The translations under genes were made by a program, and so were the position numbers. This document shows, piece after piece, positions 9,337-17,225 of a DNA stretch of 64,000 nucleotides. This DNA is from Sphingosinicella sp963974575 (GTDB lineage Bacteria; Pseudomonadota; Alphaproteobacteria; Sphingomonadales; Sphingomonadaceae). The notes beneath the pieces were generated by a model. The model worked only from the letters and a program-made list of their open reading frames with translations, did no database searches and had not been told where the DNA came from. The stretch is from the NCBI RefSeq assembly GCF_963974575.1, contig NZ_CAXBBQ010000002.1:186001-250000 (forward strand), written 5' to 3'. Position 1 is the first letter of the stretch, and each line of letters starts with the position of its first letter.

Positions 9337-10027
9337 CACAGCCATGAACGCCTGCTCGGCGGGCGCCCTGATTGCCGGAGTGGCTCTCGCCTTACTGGCT
9401 GCTCCGGCTTCGGCACGCAGCATTGACTACAGTATCGACCTGCAGGCGATTCAGGCCGCCGCTAACGATCAGGGCATTGAGGGCCCGTTCTCTCCGGACC
9501 CTTCGCGTGGCATTCGTAACATCGGACTCGTCGTTACCCCCGGCGTCGATCATGTCATGAAAAATGTCAGCATCTACTGCGAAGCCTACAAGGTGGATAA
9601 TCCGATCAGCGTCCTGATGCGGAAACTGGTCACGGCGTATGACGACGACGGCGTTCTGGCCGAGGCTGATGCAACCGACGCCGATCTGACCGTTCATCTG
9701 ACCAAGGCCTTGAGCCTTCACCGGTGCCTTGGTGAAAGCGATTTCAAGGGCTTCTGCAAGAATCGCACCTCACTGTCCGGCCATGTCGCGTTCCGGACGA
9801 AGGACGGATCTCTACAGAGTGCGCCGATCGCTGTTCAGGTCGAACGCACCGGCCGTGTAGGCATGTTCTGCGGCAATCTGGGGCGCTACACCGGGATTGT
9901 AAGTCGCGAGGCCGGAATCGCGTTTCTTGCCGAGGCCACCCGTCTATCCGGGGCGCTGGAACTGGAAAGCGCCCCCGGGACACAGCCCGTGGCCGCTGAA
10001 AGCCCAGCCTCCATACCGCAGGATTAA
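9317..10027 (+). CDS. Secreted protein of unknown function
   Basis: A 236-residue protein overlapping the previous secreted unknown by 20 bases. AAGGCGAG before the ATG at 9317 favours this start over ATG 9344. The N-terminus is a signal peptide (hydrophobic run ending PASARS). Four cysteines at roughly 90, 135, 147 and 185 could form two disulfides in the periplasm. The sequence NIGLVVTPGVDHVMKN and alternating beta-like segments suggest a compact beta domain. No family recognised. Pairing with the upstream exported protein suggests a joint envelope role. A perfect 9-base inverted repeat starts immediately after the stop codon. Confidence 0.72.
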   Translation: MSLRPTDTAMNACSAGALIAGVALALLAAPASARSIDYSIDLQAIQAAANDQGIEGPFSPDPSRGIRNIGLVVTPGVDHVMKNVSIYCEAYKVDNPISVLMRKLVTAYDDDGVLAEADATDADLTVHLTKALSLHRCLGESDFKGFCKNRTSLSGHVAFRTKDGSLQSAPIAVQVERTGRVGMFCGNLGRYTGIVSREAGIAFLAEATRLSGALELESAPGTQPVAAESPASIPQD

Positions 10028-10063
10028 GAGGCGTCGCCGTCCAACGAGGCAAACCGACGCCTC
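10028..10063. terminator. Stem-loop between convergent genes, putative terminator
   Basis: Perfect inverted repeat GAGGCGTCG (10028-10036) with CGACGCCTC (10055-10063), loop 18 bases, directly after the TAA of the secreted-protein gene and just before the end of gatB. It could end transcription from both sides, but there is no T tract. Confidence 0.5.
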
Positions 10064-10074
10064 GCACCCATACC

Positions 10075-11562
10075 TCACCCCGCCAGCGCCGCCTTCAGCA
10101 GTTCGTTTACCACCTGCGGGTTCGCCTTGCCGCCGGTCGCCTTCATCGTCTGGCCCACGAAGAAACCGAACAGCGCTTCCTTACCGGCCTTGTACTGCGC
10201 GACCTTGTCGGCGTTCTTCGCCAGCACCTCGGCGATCGCCGCGTCGAGCGCACCGGTGTCGGACACCTGCTTCAGGCCCCGCTCCTCCACGATCTTCTCT
10301 GGATCGTCGCCGGTTTCCAGCATGATCTGGAACACGTCCTTGCCGAGCCGCCCTGAAAGCGTCCCGTCGCCGATCAGCGCGAGCAGCGTTGCGGCGTGTT
10401 CGGGGCTGATCGGACTGTCGATGATGTCCTTGCCGAGCGCATTCAGCGCGCCGAACAGGTCGGAGATCACCCAGTTGGAGGCGGCGCGCGCGACTTCGGT
10501 GAGTGGCTTGCCCTGTTTCGCCGCACTCAGCGCCAGCATCCGCTCGAACCAGTCGGCGGCCTCCTTCTCGGCAGTCAGCACGCTCGCGTTATAATCGCTG
10601 ATGCCAAGGTCGCGCACATAGCGCGCGCGCTTCGGATCGGGCAGCTCCGGCAGCTCGGCGCGCAGTGCTTCGACGAAGGCATCGTCGAACACCAGCGGCG
10701 GCAGGTCGGGATCCGGGAAATAGCGGTAATCGTGCGCGTCTTCCTTGGAACGCAGCGCGCGCGTTTCCATCCGGCTCGGGTCGAACAGCCGCGTTTCCTG
10801 CACGATGCTGCCGCCGCCTTCGATGATCTCCACCTGCCGCTGCGCCTCATACTCGATCGCCGCCTGTACGAAGCGAACGCTGTTCACGTTCTTCACTTCG
10901 CAGCGCGTGCCGAGCGGGTCGCCGGGCTTCCGCACGCTGACGTTCACGTCCGCGCGCATGGAGCCTTCCTCCATGTTGCCGTCGCAGCTGCCAACGTAAC
11001 GCAGGATCGAGCGCAGCTTCTTCACATACGCCCCCGCCTCTTCGGGCGAGCGCATGTCGGGACGCGAGACGATCTCCATCAGCGCGACGCCCGACCGGTT
11101 TAGGTCAACGTAGGAATAGCGCGGCGACTGGTCGTGCATCGACTTGCCCGCGTCCTGCTCCAGATGGATGCGCTCCAGCCCCACCGTCTTGCTGCGCCCC
11201 TCGCCGAGCTCGATCTGCACCGTGCCCTCGCCCACGATGGGGTGCTGGAACTGGCTGATCTGGTAGCCCTGCGGCAGGTCGGCGTAGAAATAGTTTTTCC
11301 GGTCGAACCGCGACCACGTGTTGATCTGCGCTTCGAGCGCAAGGCCGGTCCGCACGGCCTGCTTCACGCACTCGCCGTTGATCACCGGCAACATCCCCGG
11401 CATCGCCGCGTCGACAAGGCTCACCTGTGTGTTCGGCTCCGCCCCAAACTCGGTCGCGGCACCCGAGAACAGCTTGGCGTTCGACGTGACCTGCGCGTGC
11501 ACTTCGAGGCCGATCACGACCTCCCATTCGCCGGTTTCGCCTTTGATGCGATAATCAGTCAT
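10075..11562 (-). CDS. gatB: Aspartyl/glutamyl-tRNA amidotransferase subunit B
   Basis: GatB activates and amidates Glu-tRNA(Gln) or Asp-tRNA(Asn) within the GatCAB complex. The start MTDYRIKGETGEWEVVIGLEVHAQV gives 495 residues. Family motifs include the cradle residues around GLEVHAQVTSNAKLFSG, FDRKNYFYADLPQGYQISQF and RADVNVSVR, and a YqeY-like C-terminal helical domain ending in LFGFFVGQTMKATGGKANPQVVNELL. The ATG overlaps the stop of a small upstream ORF by four bases (ATGA), giving tight coupling in gatC-gatA-ORF-gatB. Confidence 0.97.
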   Translation of the reverse strand: MTDYRIKGETGEWEVVIGLEVHAQVTSNAKLFSGAATEFGAEPNTQVSLVDAAMPGMLPVINGECVKQAVRTGLALEAQINTWSRFDRKNYFYADLPQGYQISQFQHPIVGEGTVQIELGEGRSKTVGLERIHLEQDAGKSMHDQSPRYSYVDLNRSGVALMEIVSRPDMRSPEEAGAYVKKLRSILRYVGSCDGNMEEGSMRADVNVSVRKPGDPLGTRCEVKNVNSVRFVQAAIEYEAQRQVEIIEGGGSIVQETRLFDPSRMETRALRSKEDAHDYRYFPDPDLPPLVFDDAFVEALRAELPELPDPKRARYVRDLGISDYNASVLTAEKEAADWFERMLALSAAKQGKPLTEVARAASNWVISDLFGALNALGKDIIDSPISPEHAATLLALIGDGTLSGRLGKDVFQIMLETGDDPEKIVEERGLKQVSDTGALDAAIAEVLAKNADKVAQYKAGKEALFGFFVGQTMKATGGKANPQVVNELLKAALAG

Positions 11563-11798
11563 TCTGCAGGCTTCCATTTCGCACTGGCGATCTGCTTAAT
11601 CTCTGCAAATAGCGGATCGAGGTGCCGCTGAACGACAACAAGCCGTTCTGGTTCGAGATTTTCTAAGGTTTCGAACACGCCATCCAGCGATTCATCCGCA
11701 TCTTCAGGAGAGACCAATCCCCGTTGAGCTAAAATTCTGAGAGAATGAAGCGACATATGGATTGCAGCCATTGCCAACGGAAAGCTGTGGTCGCTCAT
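11559..11798 (-). CDS. Small helical protein of unknown function inside the gatCAB operon
   Basis: A 79-residue acidic, mainly alpha-helical protein starting MSDHSFPLAMAAIHMSLHSL and containing LVSPEDADESLDGVFETLENLEPERLVVV. It begins one base after the gatA stop codon and its own stop overlaps the gatB ATG (ATGA), so it is embedded in the translational chain. No signal peptide, no cysteines and no motif I can name. Its position suggests expression matched to the amidotransferase, but it could be an unrelated passenger. A longer start at 11852 would run deep into gatA and is unlikely. Confidence 0.75.
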   Translation of the reverse strand: MSDHSFPLAMAAIHMSLHSLRILAQRGLVSPEDADESLDGVFETLENLEPERLVVVQRHLDPLFAEIKQIASAKWKPAE

Positions 11799-11799
11799 C

Positions 11800-13275
11800 T
11801 TACCACCACGCTTCCGGTCGTGCGGTGAACCCCGCAGCCTGTTCGATCGCATAGCCCGCGTTCAGCACGCCCTCTTCGTCGAGCGGACGCCCGATGATCT
11901 GGAGGCCGAGCGGCAGACCGTCATCCGAAAGCCCGCCGGGCACGGACATCGCCGGCAGCCCCGCAAGGCTCGCGGGCACGCAGAACACGTCATTGAGGTA
12001 CATGGCGATCGGGTCGTCGACGTTCGCACCGATACCGAACGCCGCGCTCGGCGCGGTGGGCGCGAGGATCACGTCGCAGCGTTCGAACGCCTGCATGAAA
12101 TCGCGCTGGATGAGCGCGCGCACCTTCTGCGCCTTCAGATAATAAGCGTCGTAATAACCCGCCGAGAGCACATAGGTGCCGATCAGGATGCGCCGCTGCA
12201 CCTCGGCGCCGAACCCCGCCGAGCGCGTCGCCTCGTACATGTCGATGAGGCTGCCGCCCTCGGGCGTTTCGCGCAGGCCGTAGCGCACGCCGTCATAGCG
12301 CGCGAGGTTGGACGAAGCCTCAGCAGGCGCGATGATGTAATAGGTCGGCAGCGCGTACTTGGTGTGCGGCAGCGAGATGTCGACGATCTCCGCGCCCGCG
12401 TCGCGCAGCATGTCCGCGCCCTTCTTCCACAGCGCCTCGATCTCGGTCGGGATGCCCTCGACCGTATATTCCTTCGGAATGCCGACGCGCTTGCCTTTGA
12501 GATCACCCGTCAGCGCCGCCTCGAAGTCCGGCACCGGCAGGTCGAGGCTTGTCGAATCCTTCGGATCAAACCCGCACATGGATTTGAGCAAAATCGCGCA
12601 GTCGCGCACGTCGCGCGCCATCGGCCCGGCCTGATCGAGCGAGCTTGCGAACGCCACGATGCCCCAGCGCGAGCAGCGGCCGTAGGTCGGCTTGATGCCC
12701 GAAATCCCCGTGAACGCCGCCGGCTGACGGATCGAGCCGCCGGTATCGGTGCCCGTCGCCCCCGCGACCAGCCGCGCCGCGACCGCCGCCGACGAACCGC
12801 CCGAGCTGCCGCCCGGCACGAGGCTTTCGTTGCCTTTGCCGCGCCACGGATTGATGACCGTGCCGAATGCGCTCGTCTCGTTCGACGAACCCATCGCGAA
12901 CTCGTCCATGTTGAGCTTGCCGAGCATCCCCGCGCCGTCCGCGAAGAGCTTGCCGCTCACGGTCGATTCATAGGGCGGCTTGAAGCCCTTCAGGATGTTC
13001 GAAGCCGCCGCGCTCTGCACGCCTTCGGTCGCGAACAGGTCCTTGATACCGAGCGGAATACCCGACAGCGGCTTCGCCTCGCCCTTCGCGAGCGCTGCAT
13101 CCGCCGCCTCTGCCGCTTTCAGCGCCAGTTCCGGGGTTTCCACCGTGAACGCATTCAGCACGCGCGCGGCTTCCACCGCCTTCACATGCGCCTCGGCAAG
13201 GTCCTTCGCGGAGAAGTCCTTTGCGCGCAGTCCGTCGCGCATCTGGCCAAGCGTCAGGTCAGTCAGCGCCGTCAT
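11800..13275 (-). CDS. gatA: Aspartyl/glutamyl-tRNA amidotransferase subunit A
   Basis: Amidase that releases ammonia from glutamine or asparagine for GatB. The 491-residue protein has the amidase-signature Ser-cisSer-Lys triad: Lys78 in GIPLGIKDLF, Ser157 in PGGSSGGSSAA and Ser181 in TGTDTGGSIRQPA. These match GatA spacing. The ATG overlaps the gatC TAA by one base. Its stop lies one base before the small ORF that precedes gatB. A complete gatCAB suggests that Gln-tRNA or Asn-tRNA is made indirectly. Confidence 0.98.
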   Translation of the reverse strand: MTALTDLTLGQMRDGLRAKDFSAKDLAEAHVKAVEAARVLNAFTVETPELALKAAEAADAALAKGEAKPLSGIPLGIKDLFATEGVQSAAASNILKGFKPPYESTVSGKLFADGAGMLGKLNMDEFAMGSSNETSAFGTVINPWRGKGNESLVPGGSSGGSSAAVAARLVAGATGTDTGGSIRQPAAFTGISGIKPTYGRCSRWGIVAFASSLDQAGPMARDVRDCAILLKSMCGFDPKDSTSLDLPVPDFEAALTGDLKGKRVGIPKEYTVEGIPTEIEALWKKGADMLRDAGAEIVDISLPHTKYALPTYYIIAPAEASSNLARYDGVRYGLRETPEGGSLIDMYEATRSAGFGAEVQRRILIGTYVLSAGYYDAYYLKAQKVRALIQRDFMQAFERCDVILAPTAPSAAFGIGANVDDPIAMYLNDVFCVPASLAGLPAMSVPGGLSDDGLPLGLQIIGRPLDEEGVLNAGYAIEQAAGFTARPEAWW

Positions 13276-13562
13276 TATTCAATCACCTTCGGCACGGCGA
13301 AGAAGCCGTATTCGGACTTCGGCGCGTTCGACAGCACCTTGTCCTGAATGCCGCCATCGGTAACGACATCCTCGCGCCAGCGCAGCGTATTGGGGATCAC
13401 GGCCGCGAGCGGCTCCACGCCGTCCGTATTCACCTCGCCCAGCATCTCCACCCAGCCGAGAATCTTCGAAAGCTCCTCGGCCATCACGGCGGACCTGTCA
13501 TCGTCGATCTTGATACGCGCAAGATGCGCGACGCGTTTGACGGTTGCGGCGTCAACGGACAT
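13275..13562 (-). CDS. gatC: Aspartyl/glutamyl-tRNA amidotransferase subunit C
   Basis: A 95-residue belt subunit that holds GatA and GatB together. The start MSVDAATVKRVAHLARIKIDDD is the standard GatC opening; the in-frame extension upstream is not conserved-looking. The middle LGWVEMLGEVNTDGVEPLAAV and the C-terminal RWREDVVTDGGIQDKVLSNAP are typical. It is first in the operon and overlaps gatA by one base. Confidence 0.96.
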   Translation of the reverse strand: MSVDAATVKRVAHLARIKIDDDRSAVMAEELSKILGWVEMLGEVNTDGVEPLAAVIPNTLRWREDVVTDGGIQDKVLSNAPKSEYGFFAVPKVIE

Positions 13563-13652
13563 GCAAAAACACCCCGGATTGATTGAGCCCGAGCCGTTAG
13601 CACGCGGCTTCGTGCGCGGGCAAGCGTCTGTCCGCCCCACCAACCGTGTCGC

Positions 13653-15443
13653 TCAGTCAAGCCCCCCTACGCGTTTCCCCTTCACTCGCAGGTCCAGGCC
13701 TTGGCGGGGCACCATGGTCATGTTGCCCTCAGCCAGCGCATCGAGCAGCGATCCATCCGCGTTAGAGAAAAACACGCCCTCGCCGCGCAGCCCCTCCGTC
13801 CACCCCGTCGCCGTCTGGCGATAGCCATAGCTGCTGTTCATGCATCGCGGACTGCCATTCACCTTGGGGCAGGTCTCGCGGAAGAAAACCACATCGTCCA
13901 GCCCGTCACCCGTCAGGTCGGCCACCACGGCCGCGCAGCGCAGGACTTTTTCCTCGCCGCAGTCCACGACCGGGCCCGGGAACTGGACAGCCTCTTCGGT
14001 CAGGTAGCCAGCCAGGTTCGCGGGCAACGTCTTGCCGGCAGGATATATCCTGATCCGGGACAGCGCCTCTCGCACGCGCGCGCCGGCCGCCTTCGCCTCG
14101 CTACCGGTGCGGGCATCCCAGCGCGAGCGGGTCTTGTCGATACGGGCTACCTCCGCCGCGATGGCGTCAGCGCGCACGCTGCCCCCCATGCCTCGCAGGT
14201 CGGTCAGGGCGTCCCGGCCCGGCGCGCCCAAATCGAACTTCAGCGCGGCGAAATCGAAGGTATTGGGCGCGGCCTTGCCGCTCAGCAATCTCGCCACCTG
14301 ATTTTTCGCCGAGATCGCACGGAAATCGATCAGCGGCGTGGCGAGCAGCAGGAACATCGTCCCCAAGGCGAGCGCAAGGCGGACATTCGCGGTGCGCACC
14401 GTGTCTGCCCAGCCTTCGAAACGGCGGGCAAGCGGCCAAAGGTAGGAAAGCCCGTAAGCAATCGCGAAGCCGGTGAAGATCATTGCCCAGATGCGCTCCG
14501 GCATCAGCCCGTAAGCGTCGATGCGAATGCCGGTCGAAACCGCGGCGATGATAGCGAGCGGGAGCATCGCGAGCGCGAGTCCCACAGCGCCGAACCTCAC
14601 CACGCGCGCGGATGAGAGCTGATCGTTCGCATCCTTGATGACCGTGTTCACAAGCAGCAGCGCAAACAGCACCGCGCCGAGCATCAGCGGCGTTGCGTGC
14701 CGGGTCGACTCCCACAGCTTCGACAAGCCCGTCACCGGCAGGAACGCGAGGAACAACAACAGCACGAGCGCGAGCAGCGGCGCGAGCACCGAAAGCACCG
14801 CCATTAACGCCTTCTGCATCGTTGCAATTACGCTCGGCCAGTCGCGCACCAGCGAGATGCCGAGCGCGATGCTAGCGCCGCCGACCACGGTGGTGAACGC
14901 GGGCTCTTCGAACAGGTCAGCGAAGAACTCTACGCCGATCAGCTCGAAAAGGCCGGCCCAGAGCGCGAACAGCAGCGTCACCGCGAGCTGGAAGCCACCC
15001 GCGCCGATGGCGACCACGATATTCTCCCAGCTACGCGCATGAAGCCCTGCATAGGGCAGGCGCCAGCCGCCCTCATCGCGCACGGTCTGGAACACCGGCA
15101 GGGCGATACCGAGCGCGGCCGCAAGACACAGATATTGCCAGGCGAACCCGGGATCATAACCACCGCTGCTATCCGCCTGCGGGCCGGCCACGAGGTTCCA
15201 GTACACGACACCGGCCGCCACCGCGCCGCAGCCAGCGGAGAAACCGGTGGACCACAGCGGTCGAACTCCCGAAAGCGTAAACGCCAACGCCGCCCCGGCG
15301 ATGCAGACTCCGGTCGCCGTCGCCGTCCGGATATCCCCGACGGGTCCGCTCCCGCGCGTCAGCAGCCACACAACGAGCCCGCACAGCGCCCCAGCCGCCG
15401 TCAGCACGAGATGACGCCGCTGGCTGTTCTCCAGACCGACCAT
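13653..15443 (-). CDS. DUF4153 polytopic membrane protein
   Basis: A 596-residue protein with ten or more hydrophobic segments in the first 400 residues and the DUF4153 pattern (SWENIVVAIGAGGFQLAVTLLFALWAGLFELIGVEFF, then TGIRIDAYGLMPERIWAMIFTGFAIAYGLSYL). The C-terminal 190 residues are soluble and contain a calcium-blade-like motif DLTGDGLDDVVFF near residue 518. Function of the family is unknown. It lies on the same strand as gatC but with a 90-base gap. The arrangement of membrane part plus repeat-like tail is typical of sphingomonad members. Confidence 0.85.
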   Translation of the reverse strand: MVGLENSQRRHLVLTAAGALCGLVVWLLTRGSGPVGDIRTATATGVCIAGAALAFTLSGVRPLWSTGFSAGCGAVAAGVVYWNLVAGPQADSSGGYDPGFAWQYLCLAAALGIALPVFQTVRDEGGWRLPYAGLHARSWENIVVAIGAGGFQLAVTLLFALWAGLFELIGVEFFADLFEEPAFTTVVGGASIALGISLVRDWPSVIATMQKALMAVLSVLAPLLALVLLLFLAFLPVTGLSKLWESTRHATPLMLGAVLFALLLVNTVIKDANDQLSSARVVRFGAVGLALAMLPLAIIAAVSTGIRIDAYGLMPERIWAMIFTGFAIAYGLSYLWPLARRFEGWADTVRTANVRLALALGTMFLLLATPLIDFRAISAKNQVARLLSGKAAPNTFDFAALKFDLGAPGRDALTDLRGMGGSVRADAIAAEVARIDKTRSRWDARTGSEAKAAGARVREALSRIRIYPAGKTLPANLAGYLTEEAVQFPGPVVDCGEEKVLRCAAVVADLTGDGLDDVVFFRETCPKVNGSPRCMNSSYGYRQTATGWTEGLRGEGVFFSNADGSLLDALAEGNMTMVPRQGLDLRVKGKRVGGLD

Positions 15444-15462
15444 GACGCCCCCAAGCCCGGCG

Positions 15463-17157
15463 TTACGCCGGACACTTCCCCGTGCCCGGCCCCTTCACGA
15501 AGCGGCCCGGTCGCGCGCCCGTGGGCTCGCCGTCCTTCAGCACCTGCGCGCCGTTCACGAACACGTCGCGCACGCCCACCGAATACTGGTGCGGCTTCTC
15601 GAAGGTCGCCTTGTCGGCGATCGTCGCGGGGTCGAACACCACCACGTCGGCGAAGTAGCCGGGTGCCAGACGTCCGCGTCCCTCGATGCCCATCTGCTCG
15701 GCCGAGAATGACGTGAGCTGACGCACGGCGTTCGAGAGGGTGGTCGTCTTCTCATCGCGAACGTATTTGCCGAGGAAACGCGGGATGTTGCCGTAGGCGC
15801 GCGGGTGCGTCGGCGATTTCACGAAAACGCCTTCCGTGGCGGGCGCTTCCGCATCCGAACCGAAGCTCATCCACGGCAGCGCCGTCTGCTTCGCGACGTT
15901 CTTCTCGTCCATCAGGAAGTAGATGGTGCCGACACGGCTGCCGTCTTCCACCACGAGGTCCATCGCGGTTTCCTCGGGGCTCTTGCCGCGTTCCCGCGCC
16001 ACTTCGCCGAGCGTCTTGCCCGCTAGCGGCTTCAACTTGTCGTTCTTGAATCCCACGAGAACGAGCCGCTCAGGCGAGCCCGCCTGATAGTAAAGGTTCT
16101 CCCAGCCGTCGCCGCGCGTCTTCATTTCCGCGGCGACCTTGGCGCGCACGGCGGGATCCTGCAGTCGCTTGAACCAGGCCTCCTCCCCGCCTTCCTGCAC
16201 CCACAGCGGCATCGAGGCGTCGAGGCCGGTGCCGCCCGCCGGGTAGGTGTACATGGTGGAGGTGATGTCGAGGCCTTCCTTCTGTGCGGCCTCCACCTTC
16301 GCGATGACGGTGTCGAGCTTGCTCCAGTTGTCCTTGCCCGCCAATTTCAGGTGATAGATGATCGCGGGCGCCTTCGATTGCCGCGAGATGTCGATCAGTT
16401 CGTCCACCGCTTCGAGGATGTTGTCACCCTCGGAACGCATGTGGCTGATGTAGCGCCCGCCGCACGGCGCGGCCGCTTGCATGAGCGCGAGGAGTTCCGG
16501 CTTCTCCGCGAACGATCCGGGCGCGTAGATGAGCGCCGAGCCAACGCCGAGCGCGCCTTCGTTCATCGCGGATTTCACCAGCCCCTGCATCCGCGCGAGC
16601 TGCTGCGGGTTCGGGTCGACATCGCCTTCACCGAGTTCATGGATGCGCACCGTCGCCGCGCCCACGAAGCTCGCGACGTTCGGGGAAATGCCGCGCTTTT
16701 CGAGATACGAGAGATAGTCGCCAATGCTCGTCCACTCGATATCGTACTTCACGTCGCCCATGCGGCTTGCCGACAGGCGCTTCATCTCGTCGTTCAGCGG
16801 CCCCATCGACCAGCCTTCGCCCATCACCTCCAGCGTTACGCCCTGCTTGAGGTCGGCGACACCGCGCGGATCGACGATCAGCGATTCGGTCGCCCAGCTA
16901 TGCGTGTTGATGAAGCCCGGCGCCACGGCGAGGCCTGTTGCGTCGATCTCGGTGCGCCCGCGCGCGGCGGGACCGACCGAAACCACCTTGTCGCCGTCGA
17001 TGGCGACATCGCCGATCTGCGCCGCACCGCCCGAGCCGTCGTAGATGGTGCCGCCTCGAATCACGAGGTCGTGAAGCGCGGGCGTAGAGGCCCCCGCAGC
17101 GCAGGCGGCCAGCGGCAGCGTGATGCAAATGGCGAAAGGAACCTTGGTGATACGCAT
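15463..17157 (-). CDS. N-acyl-D-amino-acid deacylase-like amidohydrolase, lipoprotein
   Basis: Exported amidohydrolase of the D-aminoacylase family, 564 residues, start at ATG 17157 after AGGGG. The signal carries a lipobox LAAC, so it is membrane-anchored. The family layout is clear: N-terminal beta strands HDLVIRGGTIYDGSG, core barrel, and C-terminal GRGRLAPGYFADVVVFDPATI. Metal-site residues YISHMRSEGD, IIYHLKLAGK and the late aspartate in MSFGSDAEAP are present. The usual HxH after PGFI reads HSW, and the usual NCG cysteine loop reads GEGWSMGP. Substrate is therefore uncertain; a peptide-like amide is the family expectation. Confidence 0.85.
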   Translation of the reverse strand: MRITKVPFAICITLPLAACAAGASTPALHDLVIRGGTIYDGSGGAAQIGDVAIDGDKVVSVGPAARGRTEIDATGLAVAPGFINTHSWATESLIVDPRGVADLKQGVTLEVMGEGWSMGPLNDEMKRLSASRMGDVKYDIEWTSIGDYLSYLEKRGISPNVASFVGAATVRIHELGEGDVDPNPQQLARMQGLVKSAMNEGALGVGSALIYAPGSFAEKPELLALMQAAAPCGGRYISHMRSEGDNILEAVDELIDISRQSKAPAIIYHLKLAGKDNWSKLDTVIAKVEAAQKEGLDITSTMYTYPAGGTGLDASMPLWVQEGGEEAWFKRLQDPAVRAKVAAEMKTRGDGWENLYYQAGSPERLVLVGFKNDKLKPLAGKTLGEVARERGKSPEETAMDLVVEDGSRVGTIYFLMDEKNVAKQTALPWMSFGSDAEAPATEGVFVKSPTHPRAYGNIPRFLGKYVRDEKTTTLSNAVRQLTSFSAEQMGIEGRGRLAPGYFADVVVFDPATIADKATFEKPHQYSVGVRDVFVNGAQVLKDGEPTGARPGRFVKGPGTGKCPA

Positions 17158-17225
17158 GGTGTTAACCCCTGTATTCTCGTTGCATGGACACCATGCTAAG
17201 CGCCCGGACAAAGGAGTCCAGCAAC

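Noticed and set aside
17184..17225. ATG starts at 17184 and 17193 for the DUF3089 gene
   Set aside because: No ribosome site before either, and they would place 14 charged residues before the membrane segment; AAAGGAG before TTG 17226 is much stronger.
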